64,000 nucleotides of DNA from Alphaproteobacteria bacterium (GCA_025359785.1 JANYET010000053.1:40150-104149), one strand, 5' to 3'. Counted from the stretch's first letter, positions 8,219 through 17,075 are shown. Made by a program: numbers and translations. Notes: generated by a model from the letters alone, not told the origin.

Positions 8219-8222
8219 ACAC
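8209..8222. promoter_or_regulatory. Perfect 14-bp palindrome across the GntR start codon
   Basis: GTGTATGCATACAC contains the GntR initiation codon. An additional TTGTATGAG half-site lies just upstream on the coding strand. The position and symmetry fit an autoregulatory GntR operator that could also block initiation of translation; this is inference from sequence alone. Confidence 0.55.
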
Positions 8223-8339
8223 TCATACAATACGCCCAAGCCATGGCGTGTCAACGGGCGCCCAAAATGAGTATCCGGGACCGTGCGATCGTCGCGGAAA
8301 TCTGCGTGACTGGAGTTTCCAGCCATAGGGTGACCCTCG

Positions 8340-8645
8340 ATGAGTCGCGACGACGACGAAGGCGGCGAGCCGTCCCGTGCCGAGGCGAAAGCCGAAACCG
8401 GGTTCACCGCGTCGCAGAGCTATCTCCAGATGCACATCGGTCGCCTGATGCGTAACCGCCGGCGGATGGTGGAGATGACCCAACAGCAGCTGGCGACCAA
8501 CTGCGGCGTGTCCTTCCAGCAGATCCAGAAATACGAAGCCGGAGAGGCCAGCATCTACGCAGCGCGGCTTTGGGCCATCGCTTGCGCCCTTGGGGTTTCC
8601 GTCGGCTACTTCTTTGAGAGCGCGCCGAGCCGAGCCAGGCTTTAG
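8340..8645 (+). CDS. XRE-family helix-turn-helix regulator
   Basis: A 101-residue Cro/CI-type protein. An acidic N-terminal tail of about 25 residues precedes the HTH: MHIGRLMRNRRRMVEMTQQQ, then ATNCGVSFQQIQKYEAGEAS and the final helix AARLWAIACALGVSVGYFF. The FQQIQKYE recognition segment is the form common in alphaproteobacterial regulators of this type. A second member with the same core is encoded at 43758. A short palindrome AGGGT-G-ACCCT just before the ATG may be an operator. Target genes are unknown; the divergent GntR-SPFH unit is a candidate. Confidence 0.82.
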   Translation: MSRDDDEGGEPSRAEAKAETGFTASQSYLQMHIGRLMRNRRRMVEMTQQQLATNCGVSFQQIQKYEAGEASIYAARLWAIACALGVSVGYFFESAPSRARL

Positions 8646-8693
8646 GCTTGGCCGCTCGTCCTGACCGGCTGATCCCTGTCAGCCGAGAACGCC

Positions 8694-9989
8694 CTACCCC
8701 GCCGGGAAGGTCAGGTTGGGCTGCGCGGTCCAGGGGTTGGCATGGCTGCGCGGAGCGCTCAGCACCAGGCGGCCGCCGAGGCCGGAGCGGCCGATGCCCT
8801 CGGCCTCGTAGAGCGCCTCGAACCCGTCGGGCGAGGCCGCGCTCTTCGCCAGGGCCTTCAGCGCCTCGGGACTGGCCAGCGCCTCGGCGGCCTGGGCCAA
8901 ACCGGTATCGCGGTCGCCAGCGACAATGACGATGCGGTTGCCGCTCGGCCCCTTGAAGGCGGTGACGTAGCCATAGTCGCGCCGCGTGGCGTCCGCCCCG
9001 TTCGCATAGCCGGGACTGGGGCCGCCCTCCTGGCTGACGTAGGCCCTGTGGGTCACCTTGTCGGTCAGTTCGTCATAGGTCTCGCCGACCACGAACCGCG
9101 AGGCCGCGAACACCGGAGCGCGCAGGATGCCGAGGCCGGAGAGATAGCCCACATAGACGATGTTGTTGCGCTTCAGCATCTCCGGCGTGAGGTCCGAGGC
9201 CATCACCACGCGCAGGCTGTCGGCGTGCGACGCGCCTCTGGCGACGATCGGCACGATGCTGCGCAGCGCGAAGGCCGCGCCCACCGGCAGGTAGTAGAGG
9301 TCAAGGTCGCGGTAGCTGCCCATGGCCTTGGGGTTGTCCATCAGCCAGGCGTCCAGATCCTCACGGCTGTTGATGCCGTATTCCCGGACCAGCCGGTTGA
9401 CGCCCGACCGCTCGTCGATTTCGCCGAAGATGTAGTAGTCGCCGAGCACCAGCAGCGTCGGGCCCTCGGCCTTGACCAGCGGCGCCCAGGCAGCGCTGGC
9501 CTGCGCCCTCGACAGCGCCCGCTCCGTGCCGTGGGTGGTCCAGAAGGCGGCCCAGGCCGCGATATTGAGCCCCACCAGGACCGCGACGCCGGCGAGCGCC
9601 AGCCGCCGCCCGTCGCGCGGCGGACGGACCTGGGGCGCGGCCGATCCGGACCGGGGCTCGGCCACCATGCGGTACTCGCCCTTGGGCACCGAGAGCCGGA
9701 CGGGGTCGTCACGGCCCGGGCCGGCGTAGAACTCGTCCAACTTGCGGCGCAGACGATGGACGGCCACCCGTACCGAGGCGTCCTGCGCGCCGTCGAAGGC
9801 CGAGCTGCGCCCGAACACGGCGGCGGCGACCTCGAACTCCTTGGGGCGCATTCCCGTCTGGCCGCACGCCGCCAGATAGTCGAACAACCGGTTCAGCCCG
9901 TCCGAACGGCCGAGCGCGCGGCGCGCGCGCAAGGCGGCGGCCAGCGCGGCGATCCGGTCTCCCGCAGCCTCGGTCTCGGTGTCGGACAA
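8694..9989 (-). CDS. Membrane-anchored winged-helix protein
   Basis: A 431-residue protein with an N-terminal DNA-binding-type domain (about residues 25-110: GLNRLFDYLAACGQTGMRPK, EVAAAVFGRSSAFD, VRVAVHRLRRKLDEFY, RLSVPKGEYRM). This is the OmpR/ToxR-like winged helix found fused to many membrane or TPR regions. One membrane helix follows (about 128-150, ALAGVAVLVGLNIAAWAAFW), then a large C-terminal domain of about 270 residues expected in the periplasm. It is therefore probably a one-component membrane-bound regulator or remnant of one. The sensor domain is not recognised. The next gene is divergent. Confidence 0.75.
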   Translation of the reverse strand: MSDTETEAAGDRIAALAAALRARRALGRSDGLNRLFDYLAACGQTGMRPKEFEVAAAVFGRSSAFDGAQDASVRVAVHRLRRKLDEFYAGPGRDDPVRLSVPKGEYRMVAEPRSGSAAPQVRPPRDGRRLALAGVAVLVGLNIAAWAAFWTTHGTERALSRAQASAAWAPLVKAEGPTLLVLGDYYIFGEIDERSGVNRLVREYGINSREDLDAWLMDNPKAMGSYRDLDLYYLPVGAAFALRSIVPIVARGASHADSLRVVMASDLTPEMLKRNNIVYVGYLSGLGILRAPVFAASRFVVGETYDELTDKVTHRAYVSQEGGPSPGYANGADATRRDYGYVTAFKGPSGNRIVIVAGDRDTGLAQAAEALASPEALKALAKSAASPDGFEALYEAEGIGRSGLGGRLVLSAPRSHANPWTAQPNLTFPAG

Positions 9990-10094
9990 GCCCGCTGTAA
10001 CCTTCTGTAACCCCTGAAGAGACCGTATTTAACCGGACAGGGGCGCGAATGGCAAAGTATGGGTTGAGGCAACAAGACTGCCGAGGATTTGAAC

Positions 10095-10676
10095 TTGAAG
10101 CGCCTGATCACCTTCGCGGCCTGCGCCGCCTTGCCGCTGGCCTTCATGCTCGGCTGTTCGCCGCAGACGCCGGTCAAGGTCGCCGACGCCGGTGGCGGCG
10201 CGAAATACAACATCGACGCCCTGCCGATGCCGGAGTTCATGGGCCACGTGGTCGATCCGGCCTCGTTCGCCTATTGGAAGGGCTCCGGCACCGAGGAGAC
10301 GGGCAAGGGCACGAAGGATCTGGCGCCCACCACCGAGGAGGGCTGGGAGGCCATGGAAACCGCCGCCGCGGTGCTGATCGAGGCCGGTAACGCCCTGCAG
10401 CTTCCCGGCCGTGAGCGCCCAGGCAACTGGTACAAGTACGCCCAGGCCCTGACCGCCGAGGCGGTGCTCGCCAAGGCCGCGGCCGGCAAGCACGACAAGG
10501 CCGCGACGTATGACGAAGGCGCCAAGATCTATCTGATCTGCACGTCGTGCCACAAAGAGTACGTGATCGACCCGGGCATCAAGGCCAACGGCCCCGCCAA
10601 GGGTAACCCGCTGCCGGACTGGCCGGCGGACATCAAGGCCAAGCAAAAGGTCTTCGAGGCCAAACCCGCCACCTGA
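10095..10676 (+). CDS. Cytochrome c'-like lipoprotein (single CxxCH near the C-terminus)
   Basis: A 193-residue c-type haem protein. The lipoprotein signal ends LAFMLGC. The haem site CTSCH lies about 45 residues from the C-terminus, the position seen in the four-helix cytochrome c' fold, and the preceding sequence is helical (TEEGWEAMETAAAVLIEAG). The TTG at 10095 is chosen: GAGGA lies seven bases upstream and the lipoprotein signal begins there. The TTG at 10089 is too close to that site. It resembles the exported cytochrome at 19545-20165 in domain layout. Role may be electron transfer or gas binding. Confidence 0.8.
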   Translation: MKRLITFAACAALPLAFMLGCSPQTPVKVADAGGGAKYNIDALPMPEFMGHVVDPASFAYWKGSGTEETGKGTKDLAPTTEEGWEAMETAAAVLIEAGNALQLPGRERPGNWYKYAQALTAEAVLAKAAAGKHDKAATYDEGAKIYLICTSCHKEYVIDPGIKANGPAKGNPLPDWPADIKAKQKVFEAKPAT

Positions 10677-10782
10677 CCGCGGACCGCCAAAACCAGGACT
10701 ATCGGGGGAAATCGAAAAAGATCTCCCAGGTCTTTTGGCGGCCATGAATCCGCGCGATGGTCGTTTCCGAAGAGGAACAGCC

Positions 10783-11142
10783 ATGCGTAAGATCATCGTC
10801 GCTACAGCCGCCATCGCCGCGCTCGCCATCGCAGGCGAGGCTAGCGCCCACGCCCGGCTGCTGATGGGCGCGCCAAAGGCCGGCTCGACCGTCGCCGCGC
10901 CGAAGGCGCTGACGCTGCGCTACAGCGAGGAACTGGTCCCCGCCGCCAGCCACGTCACCGTCACCGGCCCGGCAGGCGCGGCCATCGCCACCGGCCCGCT
11001 CACCGTCGACGCCAAGACCCGGCGGGTCGCCACCGTGCCCTTCGTGGCGCCACCGGCCGCAGGCGCCTACAAGGTCGCCTGGCACATGAAAACCGAGGAC
11101 GGCCACGAGACCGACGGGACCTTCGCCTTCACCGTGAAATAG
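10783..11142 (+). CDS. copC: CopC-domain copper-binding periplasmic protein
   Basis: A 119-residue CopC/YobA-type protein: signal peptide MRKIIVATAAIAALAIAGEA, then the mature N-terminus HARLLMGAPKAGSTV with the N-terminal His typical of the Cu(II) site, the strand TLRYSEELVPAASHVTV and the closing AGAYKVAWHMKTEDGHETDG. An AGAGGAA ribosome site precedes this ATG. CopC proteins carry copper in the periplasm, often with CopD, which is absent here. The last 78 bases of the gene are repeated at 14976-15053. Confidence 0.88.
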   Translation: MRKIIVATAAIAALAIAGEASAHARLLMGAPKAGSTVAAPKALTLRYSEELVPAASHVTVTGPAGAAIATGPLTVDAKTRRVATVPFVAPPAAGAYKVAWHMKTEDGHETDGTFAFTVK

Positions 11143-11170
11143 CGGCCAGCCACCGCGATGGCCCGTGGTT

Positions 11171-12601
11171 TCAGGTGCGTACCGTCAACCTGAGCCGGCG
11201 AACCGCCGCCAGCAGCCCGGTGATCGAGAACGCGAACCCCGCCGACAGCGGGATCAGCAGCAGGGTGATGCGCAGCACCGGCCGGTCCGAAAGGCCCGGG
11301 AAATTGTAGGTATGCAGCATGTAGTAGACCCAGGCGTAGGCGGCACGGCTGCGGTCCATGACCACCATGACCCGGCCGGATTGGCCATCGACGTAAAGCC
11401 GCTCCGTCGTCCGGCCCTCCAGCCGAATCAGGCGCGCGCTGGACCCCAGACCTTCGGCCTTGGCATAGGGACTATCGGCAATGACCGGCGAAACCTCCAC
11501 GATCTGCTCGCCGGGCCAACCGTATCGGACGGCCTTGATGAGAAGGTCTGGCGGCAGGCCATTCGAAGCTTGCACCCCGGCTGACCCGGTCGTCAAAACC
11601 TTGATTGGCCCAAGCCCAGGCCCGTCGGCGGCGGCGACTTCGCGCCCGGCTACCCGGCCGAAACGGACGACGGAGGCGCCCTGCAAAGCCCGGAGGTCCG
11701 CCGGCTCAAGGCGCCTGGGCGTGGGCGCCGGCCCGTCGCGATAGCGAGCGATGGCGGACGGACCCGCCTCACCGTCGGAGAACAGCCGGCCATGATCCAT
11801 CGAGAGCCAGCCACTGGTAATCCAACACGCGACGAACAGCCCAGCGCAAAGGCCGAGCAGATGATGCCAGCGTAGAAGCCCTTTGAACGGTGAGGCAGTC
11901 TGTCCCGCCCGCAGGCGCGTCACGGTGCGGGAGATCCCTAGGGTCAGCCCCGCGGTGACGCTGGCGAGACCGACCAGCGAGACGATCCAGACGGTCCAGT
12001 CCCAGAGCGCGAAGCTGCGCCGGATCGGCACGATGTAGATCCAGTGGATCACCGACCCAAGCCAGTTGCAGGCGCGCTCGTAGCGGACGGTCCGCTGGAT
12101 CACTTCGCCGGTGCGCGCGGACACGTAGAGTTCGGTGCCGGGCGCATCCTCGAGCCGGGCGCGGAACACCGGCCGCACGGGGTCGAACTGTTGGTGCACG
12201 ACCCATTGATCGTAATCGAACGGTCCATCCAGTCGCTTGACCGGAGCTCGCCCGAAGGCCGCCGCGATGCGCGCGGCGACTGGGCCGTCGATCGCCGGCA
12301 GCCTTGCCCCATCCACGGCGGACAACACGGTCGCATGGCCGTCCACCGCCGCCACATAGACCGGCGTGCTGTCCCGATCGATCAGGCGCAGATCGGCGGA
12401 GTCCGCCAAGTGGCCCCGCGCGATGTCCGGGCCGATCGCCACGGCGCCCATGCGGATCGCGGCCGACCCCCGGGCCGCGTCGCTCGCCCCCAGCGAAGGG
12501 AAGGCCACGAACACCATCATGGCCCCCGTCGCGAACCAGGTGGCGAACATCAGGCTCAAGACCACGCCCACCCAGCGGTGGAAGAGGACCAGCAGCCTCA
12601 C
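11171..12601 (-). CDS. PepSY-associated TM-helix protein (iron-uptake linked)
   Basis: A 476-residue inner-membrane protein of the PepSY-TM family. The N-terminal helix MRLLVLFHRWVGVVLSLMFA, a central pair of helices (WDWTVWIVSLVGLASVTAGL and LRWHHLLGLCAGLFVACWIT) and the C-terminal helix of the family (LRITLLLIPLSAGFAFSITG) flank periplasmic PepSY-like regions. Such proteins accompany TonB-dependent siderophore receptors and are thought to reduce ferric-siderophore complexes or assist metal handling. It starts 25 bases after the receptor stop on the same strand, so they form an operon. Confidence 0.82.
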   Translation of the reverse strand: MRLLVLFHRWVGVVLSLMFATWFATGAMMVFVAFPSLGASDAARGSAAIRMGAVAIGPDIARGHLADSADLRLIDRDSTPVYVAAVDGHATVLSAVDGARLPAIDGPVAARIAAAFGRAPVKRLDGPFDYDQWVVHQQFDPVRPVFRARLEDAPGTELYVSARTGEVIQRTVRYERACNWLGSVIHWIYIVPIRRSFALWDWTVWIVSLVGLASVTAGLTLGISRTVTRLRAGQTASPFKGLLRWHHLLGLCAGLFVACWITSGWLSMDHGRLFSDGEAGPSAIARYRDGPAPTPRRLEPADLRALQGASVVRFGRVAGREVAAADGPGLGPIKVLTTGSAGVQASNGLPPDLLIKAVRYGWPGEQIVEVSPVIADSPYAKAEGLGSSARLIRLEGRTTERLYVDGQSGRVMVVMDRSRAAYAWVYYMLHTYNFPGLSDRPVLRITLLLIPLSAGFAFSITGLLAAVRRLRLTVRT

Positions 12602-12625
12602 GCGACGCGCCCGCCGCGCACCCGC

Positions 12626-14818
12626 CTAGAATTTCGCCGAGATATCGAACTGCACATAGCGCGGCCGCCCCAGGATCACCTCTGAAGGATAGAAGATATC
12701 CGCCGCCTGGACGTAGGCCTTGTCGTTCAGGTTATCGGCCCGGATCGACGCCGCCACGCGGTCGTTGAGGTGGTAGGTCACGTAGGCGTTGAGGGTCGCG
12801 TAGGCCTTCAGCGTGAGCGTGTTGGCGTTGTCCCCGGTCCGGTCGCCCACGTAGCGCACGCCGCCACCGACATCGACGGGCAGGCCGGCCACCTGCAGGT
12901 AGCTGCCCCACAGGTTGGCGACCCATTTGGGCGCGTTGGGAATCTGGTTGCCGCTGGCGTTGACCAGCGCGCCCGAGCCGTCGACGAAGGCGAACTCGCG
13001 GTACTTAGCCTCGGTGTAGGCCAGGTTGCCACTGAGCGTGAACGCCTGGGTGAGCTTGACGTCGGCGGTGGCTTCAAAGCCCTTCGAGCTCTCGCTACCG
13101 ATCGGCACGGCGACGTCGGGCGAGATCGAGGTCAGCACATTGTCGCGGCGGATGTCGAAGACCGCGAGGGTCGCGGATGCACGGTTCTGCGGGGCGCTGG
13201 CCTTCACGCCGGCCTCGAACTGGCGCGATTTGCCCAGCGAGAAGTTCTCGCCCGCGTTAACCAGGAAGATGTTCGAGCCGACTGGGTCCTGGCCCGTCGT
13301 GTAGGAGACATAGGGCGTCACATATTCGTTCACATCGTAGACCACGCCCACCCGGTAGGTGGCCGGATGGTAGCTGCGCGCGAAGCTGCTGCCAGCGTTG
13401 AAACTGCCGTTGGCGTTGAAGTTCTTGCGGTCCAGATCGAGGTTGTCGTAGCGCCCGCCGGTCACCAGCTTCAGCTGCGGGGTGAGGCTAAGGATGTCCT
13501 CGAAGAACACCGCCGTGTCGTCCCACTTGGTCGGACTGCGGCGCGGCGCGATCGGGCCGAACAGGCCCGGGCTCGGATGGAACGGATCGACGCTGTCGCC
13601 GTCCGGGAAGCCGCGCTCGCGGCTGAAGTCCAGGTGGCTGTAGTCGAAGCCGACGACCAGCTTGTTCTGCAGGCCGCCAATCGGATGGGCGATCGTCAGG
13701 CTCGCCTGATCGCCCCAGAGCTTCTGGTCGTGGAACACGAAGAACCGGTCTCGGTCGATCAGCTTGGTGACCGGGTTGAAGCTATAGGCCTCGGAGTCGA
13801 TCCACCGGCGCTTGGCCCGATAGTCGTAGAGGTAGTTCTGGACGGTGATCGTCTCGTTCGGACGCCAGGTGGTCAGCAGTTGGGGCCAGTATTGCGTCCC
13901 CTCGATCTTCGAGTCCGCCACATTGTAGTTCACGAACCGCAGCCGCTTATCCAGCGTCAGACCTTGGCTCGATGAGACCGCGCCGCTCAGCGGATCGGTG
14001 GCGAACGCTTTGGTGACCAGCGGGGTCCCCCAGTAACCCGACGGATGATCCTGCAGGAAATCCATCGAGAACTGGACGTCGAGTTGCGCCGTCACATGCC
14101 ACAGCAAGGTCGCGGTCGCGTCGAGCGAATCGCCGTGCGCGCCGTGAACGAAGCCGTCGGTCCCTGTGCGGCTCAGGTCCACCCGTAGCGCCAGGTCGTC
14201 ACGCAGCGCGACAGACCCGCCGACGCCGAAGGCCGTTGTCCCGAAGCTGCCGCCCGCCGCATAGATTTCGCCCCGCGCCGGGCCGAAGGTCGGGGCCTTG
14301 TTGACCATGTTGACCGCGCCGCCGATCGCGCCCTGGCCATAGAGGACCGAGGCCGGGCCCTTCAGGACCTCGACGTTCGCCAGGTTGAAGCTGTTCTGCG
14401 GCCGGTTCACCATGTCGGACGGACCGACATAGATGCCGTTGTGCAGCACGGTGATCTGGGTGTCGGAGAACCCCCGGATGTGGAAATTCTCCAGGTCTCC
14501 AGGCGCGCCACCCGAGGTCACGCCGGGCAAGCTGTTGGCCGCTTCCTCTGCGGTGAGGTAGCCGCGGGTGCGCATCGTCTCGTCGGTGATGATGTCGAGG
14601 GTCGCGGGCGTCTCCTTGGCCGACAGGTCGAGCCGGCTTCCGGTGGGTGTGAATTGCTCCAAGGACCGAACCTGTTCGCCAGTGACGATCACCTCCGCCA
14701 CCGCCGGCGCGACGCCCGCTATGTCCGCAGCTCGCGCACCGCTCGCCATCAGGCCCGCCGCCGCCCCGCCCAGCAGGAGGGCCCACCGCGACCTCGGCAC
14801 GATATTGGACTGACCCAT
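12626..14818 (-). CDS. TonB-dependent siderophore receptor
   Basis: A 730-residue outer-membrane receptor. After a signal peptide (ending GARA) comes a plug domain with SRLDLSAKETPATLDIITDE, RTRGYLTAEEAANSLPGV, the FHIRGFSD strand and LKGPASVLYGQGAIGGAVNM, all typical of the FhuA/siderophore group, then a 22-strand barrel ending in the aromatic C-terminus YVQFDISAKF. It imports ferric chelates using TonB energy. The operon partner is the PepSY protein. No obvious Fur box is visible in the gap upstream, so iron control is inferred from function only. Confidence 0.9.
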   Translation of the reverse strand: MGQSNIVPRSRWALLLGGAAAGLMASGARAADIAGVAPAVAEVIVTGEQVRSLEQFTPTGSRLDLSAKETPATLDIITDETMRTRGYLTAEEAANSLPGVTSGGAPGDLENFHIRGFSDTQITVLHNGIYVGPSDMVNRPQNSFNLANVEVLKGPASVLYGQGAIGGAVNMVNKAPTFGPARGEIYAAGGSFGTTAFGVGGSVALRDDLALRVDLSRTGTDGFVHGAHGDSLDATATLLWHVTAQLDVQFSMDFLQDHPSGYWGTPLVTKAFATDPLSGAVSSSQGLTLDKRLRFVNYNVADSKIEGTQYWPQLLTTWRPNETITVQNYLYDYRAKRRWIDSEAYSFNPVTKLIDRDRFFVFHDQKLWGDQASLTIAHPIGGLQNKLVVGFDYSHLDFSRERGFPDGDSVDPFHPSPGLFGPIAPRRSPTKWDDTAVFFEDILSLTPQLKLVTGGRYDNLDLDRKNFNANGSFNAGSSFARSYHPATYRVGVVYDVNEYVTPYVSYTTGQDPVGSNIFLVNAGENFSLGKSRQFEAGVKASAPQNRASATLAVFDIRRDNVLTSISPDVAVPIGSESSKGFEATADVKLTQAFTLSGNLAYTEAKYREFAFVDGSGALVNASGNQIPNAPKWVANLWGSYLQVAGLPVDVGGGVRYVGDRTGDNANTLTLKAYATLNAYVTYHLNDRVAASIRADNLNDKAYVQAADIFYPSEVILGRPRYVQFDISAKF

Positions 14819-14975
14819 GAATTCCCCAGCTTGATGTCGCAGAGTTTCGCGGGCCGCCCCTGACCCGTCGGTGCGCCCTATTTGACGCCGCGCCCTCTTA
14901 GGGGCCGCGCATTCCGCCTGACCAGTAAAGAACGGTTTCGCGCAGGTTACGGCACGTTGCAGCTGTGCCGTGCGT

Positions 14976-15053
14976 GCCTACAAGATCGCCTGGCGCATGA
15001 AAACCGAGGACGGCCACGAGACCGACGGAACCCTCGCCTTCACCGTGGAATAG
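14976..15053 (+). pseudogene. Duplicated 3' end of copC
   Basis: These 78 bases match 11065-11142, the end of copC including the stop codon, at 73 of 78 positions. The frame still reads AYKIAWRMKTEDGHETDGTL and ends in TAG, but the upstream sequence does not continue copC and has no start. It is a gene fragment. With the intact gene it forms direct repeats flanking the PepSY/receptor operon. The rest of the 14819-15122 gap shows no gene. Confidence 0.85.
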
Positions 15054-15122
15054 CCGGCGGATTAAGCGGAGCCTTGGCGGCGTTGCGGCGTTAGGATCGA
15101 ACCTTCAGGGGATCTGATCGCC

Positions 15123-16433
15123 ATGAGTGAGCCCGTCGGCAGCGCCGCGCCCAACCCGCATGAAGACGTCAAACAGCCGGAGCGGCCGAAGCTGCTGCAG
15201 GTGCTGGGCCCCGGCCTGATCACCGGCGCCTCGGACGACGATCCCTCCGGCATCGCGACCTATTCCCAGGCCGGCGCCCAGTTCGGTTTCGGTCTGGCCT
15301 GGGTGATGCTGTTCTCCTGGCCGCTGATGTGCGCCATCCAGGAGATCAGCGCGCGGATCGGCCGCGTCACTGGCCGCGGCATCGCCGGCAACCTGAAGAA
15401 GCACTATCCGAACCCGGTGGTCTATTCGGTCGTCACCCTGCTGGTGGTGGCCAACGTCATCAACATCGGCGCCGACCTGGGCGCGATGGGCGCGGGCCTG
15501 AAGCTGCTGATCGGCGGGCCGCAGCTGCTCTATGTGGCGCTGTTCGGACTGGTCACCGTGCTGCTGGAGGTGTTCTCCCGCTATTCGCGCTACGTCTCGA
15601 TCCTGAAGTGGCTGACCCTGTCGCTGTTCGCCTATGTCGGCGTGGCGTTCGTCGTGCACATGCCGTGGCTCACGGTCGCCAAGGCCCTGGTGATCCCGCA
15701 GATCACCTTCACGCCCGCCTATATGACCGTGGTCGTCGCCATCCTCGGCACCACCATCAGTCCCTACCTGTTTTTCTGGCAGGCGGAGGAGGAGGTCGAG
15801 GAGGTCAAGGAACGTCCCGACGCCAAGCCGCTGGAGCGCGCGCCGGAACAGGCCCGCGAAGAATTTCGCCGCATCCGCATCGACACCTATGTCGGCATGG
15901 GGATTTCCAACGCCGTCGCCCTGTTCATCATCCTGACCACTGCCGCGACCCTGCACGCCCACGGGATCACCGAGATCCAGACCTCGTCCCAGGCCGCCGA
16001 GGCGCTGAAGCCGATCGCCGGGTCGTTTGCCTTCGTGATCTTCGCCATCGGCATCATCGGCACCGGCATGCTGGCCCTGCCGGTGCTGGCCGGCTCGTCG
16101 GCCTATGCGCTGGGTGAGACTTTCGGCTGGCACGTGGGCCTGGCGCGCAGGCCGGGCCGCGCCAAGGCGTTCTACGCGACCATCGCCATCGCCACCGGCC
16201 TGGGCGTGCTGCTCAACTACAGCCCCATCGATCCGATCAAGGCGCTGTTCTGGAGCGCGGTGATCAACGGCGTGGTCGCCGTGCCGGTGATGGCGCTGAT
16301 GATGCACCTCTCCAGCCACAAGCCGGCCATGGGCGACTTCCAGCTGGGCCGGGGGCTGAAGACCGTCGGCTGGCTCGCCACCGCGGTCATGGCCGCCGCC
16401 GCCGTCGGCCTGTTCGCGACCTGGGGGAAGTAG
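15123..16433 (+). CDS. Nramp-family divalent metal transporter, divergent type
   Basis: A 436-residue integral membrane protein with about eleven predicted helices. The first helix holds DDDPSGIATYSQAG where classical manganese/iron Nramps have DPGN; the second helix pair, the long cytoplasmic acidic loop (AEEEVEEVKERPDAKPLERA) and the IGIIGTGMLALPVLAGSSAYA segment match the bacterial Nramp-like group of unusual specificity. It probably moves Mn, Fe or possibly Mg; the altered motif makes the substrate uncertain. It lies just past the copC fragment and the siderophore operon, a metal-handling context. Confidence 0.82.
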   Translation: MSEPVGSAAPNPHEDVKQPERPKLLQVLGPGLITGASDDDPSGIATYSQAGAQFGFGLAWVMLFSWPLMCAIQEISARIGRVTGRGIAGNLKKHYPNPVVYSVVTLLVVANVINIGADLGAMGAGLKLLIGGPQLLYVALFGLVTVLLEVFSRYSRYVSILKWLTLSLFAYVGVAFVVHMPWLTVAKALVIPQITFTPAYMTVVVAILGTTISPYLFFWQAEEEVEEVKERPDAKPLERAPEQAREEFRRIRIDTYVGMGISNAVALFIILTTAATLHAHGITEIQTSSQAAEALKPIAGSFAFVIFAIGIIGTGMLALPVLAGSSAYALGETFGWHVGLARRPGRAKAFYATIAIATGLGVLLNYSPIDPIKALFWSAVINGVVAVPVMALMMHLSSHKPAMGDFQLGRGLKTVGWLATAVMAAAAVGLFATWGK

Positions 16434-16553
16434 GGCGCGCGCAGGTTTGCCGCGCTCCCGGCGATAGGCTACAGCCGATCATCGGGATCAAGCGGTGTCC
16501 CGGTTAGGCTCCCGAGCCCAACCACCGCGCAAGCTCCGCTTGGAGATCGCGCA

Positions 16554-17075
16554 ATGACCCATCCCTCGACCCCTTGCCTGAACCGCCGCCGCGCCCTGGT
16601 CGGCGGCCTGATTCTGCTCGCCGCGCCCGCCGCCGTGGCCGGGACCGTCCCCTGTCGGGCGCCGCGCATCCTGTTCGTTTGCCCCGCCGGAACGGTGAAG
16701 AGCGCCATCGCGCGCGAGACCTTGAAGCGCCGCGCGGCGCAACTGGGCGTGCCGGTGTTCGTGACATCGCGAGGCCTCCATCCGGAGGATCACGTCTCGC
16801 CGGCGCTGGCGACCAACCTGGAGGCGGACGGGATCGACCCGCGAAGCGAGCCGCTCCGCGCCCTCGCGGCGAGCGACCTGGCGGCCGCGGATATCGTCAT
16901 CGCCTTCGACGAGGCCGCGCAGGCGCCCGCCCTGAAAGGCGCGCGTATCTGGGACATACCATCCTGGAACAGCGACTACGCCGGCGCCAAGGGCGCGCTC
17001 GCGGGTCAGATTGACGGCCTGCTCTCTGAGCTGCGGCGCAGGCCGTGCCCGGCCGATCCGAAACCGGCCGGATGA
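16554..17075 (+). CDS. Exported low-molecular-weight phosphatase-like protein
   Basis: A 173-residue protein with the fold of LMW protein-tyrosine phosphatases/arsenate reductases. The N-terminus NRRRALVGGLILLAAPAAVA resembles a Tat signal. The P-loop is ILFVCPAGTVKSAIARETL: Cys followed by five residues, then Lys where active phosphatases carry Arg. The region SRGLHPEDHVSPALATNLEA and the acid-loop area IWDIPSWNSDY are conserved-looking. The Arg-to-Lys change and export suggest a non-classical or ligand-binding role. It has its own ATG and no operon partner. Confidence 0.72.
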   Translation: MTHPSTPCLNRRRALVGGLILLAAPAAVAGTVPCRAPRILFVCPAGTVKSAIARETLKRRAAQLGVPVFVTSRGLHPEDHVSPALATNLEADGIDPRSEPLRALAASDLAAADIVIAFDEAAQAPALKGARIWDIPSWNSDYAGAKGALAGQIDGLLSELRRRPCPADPKPAG

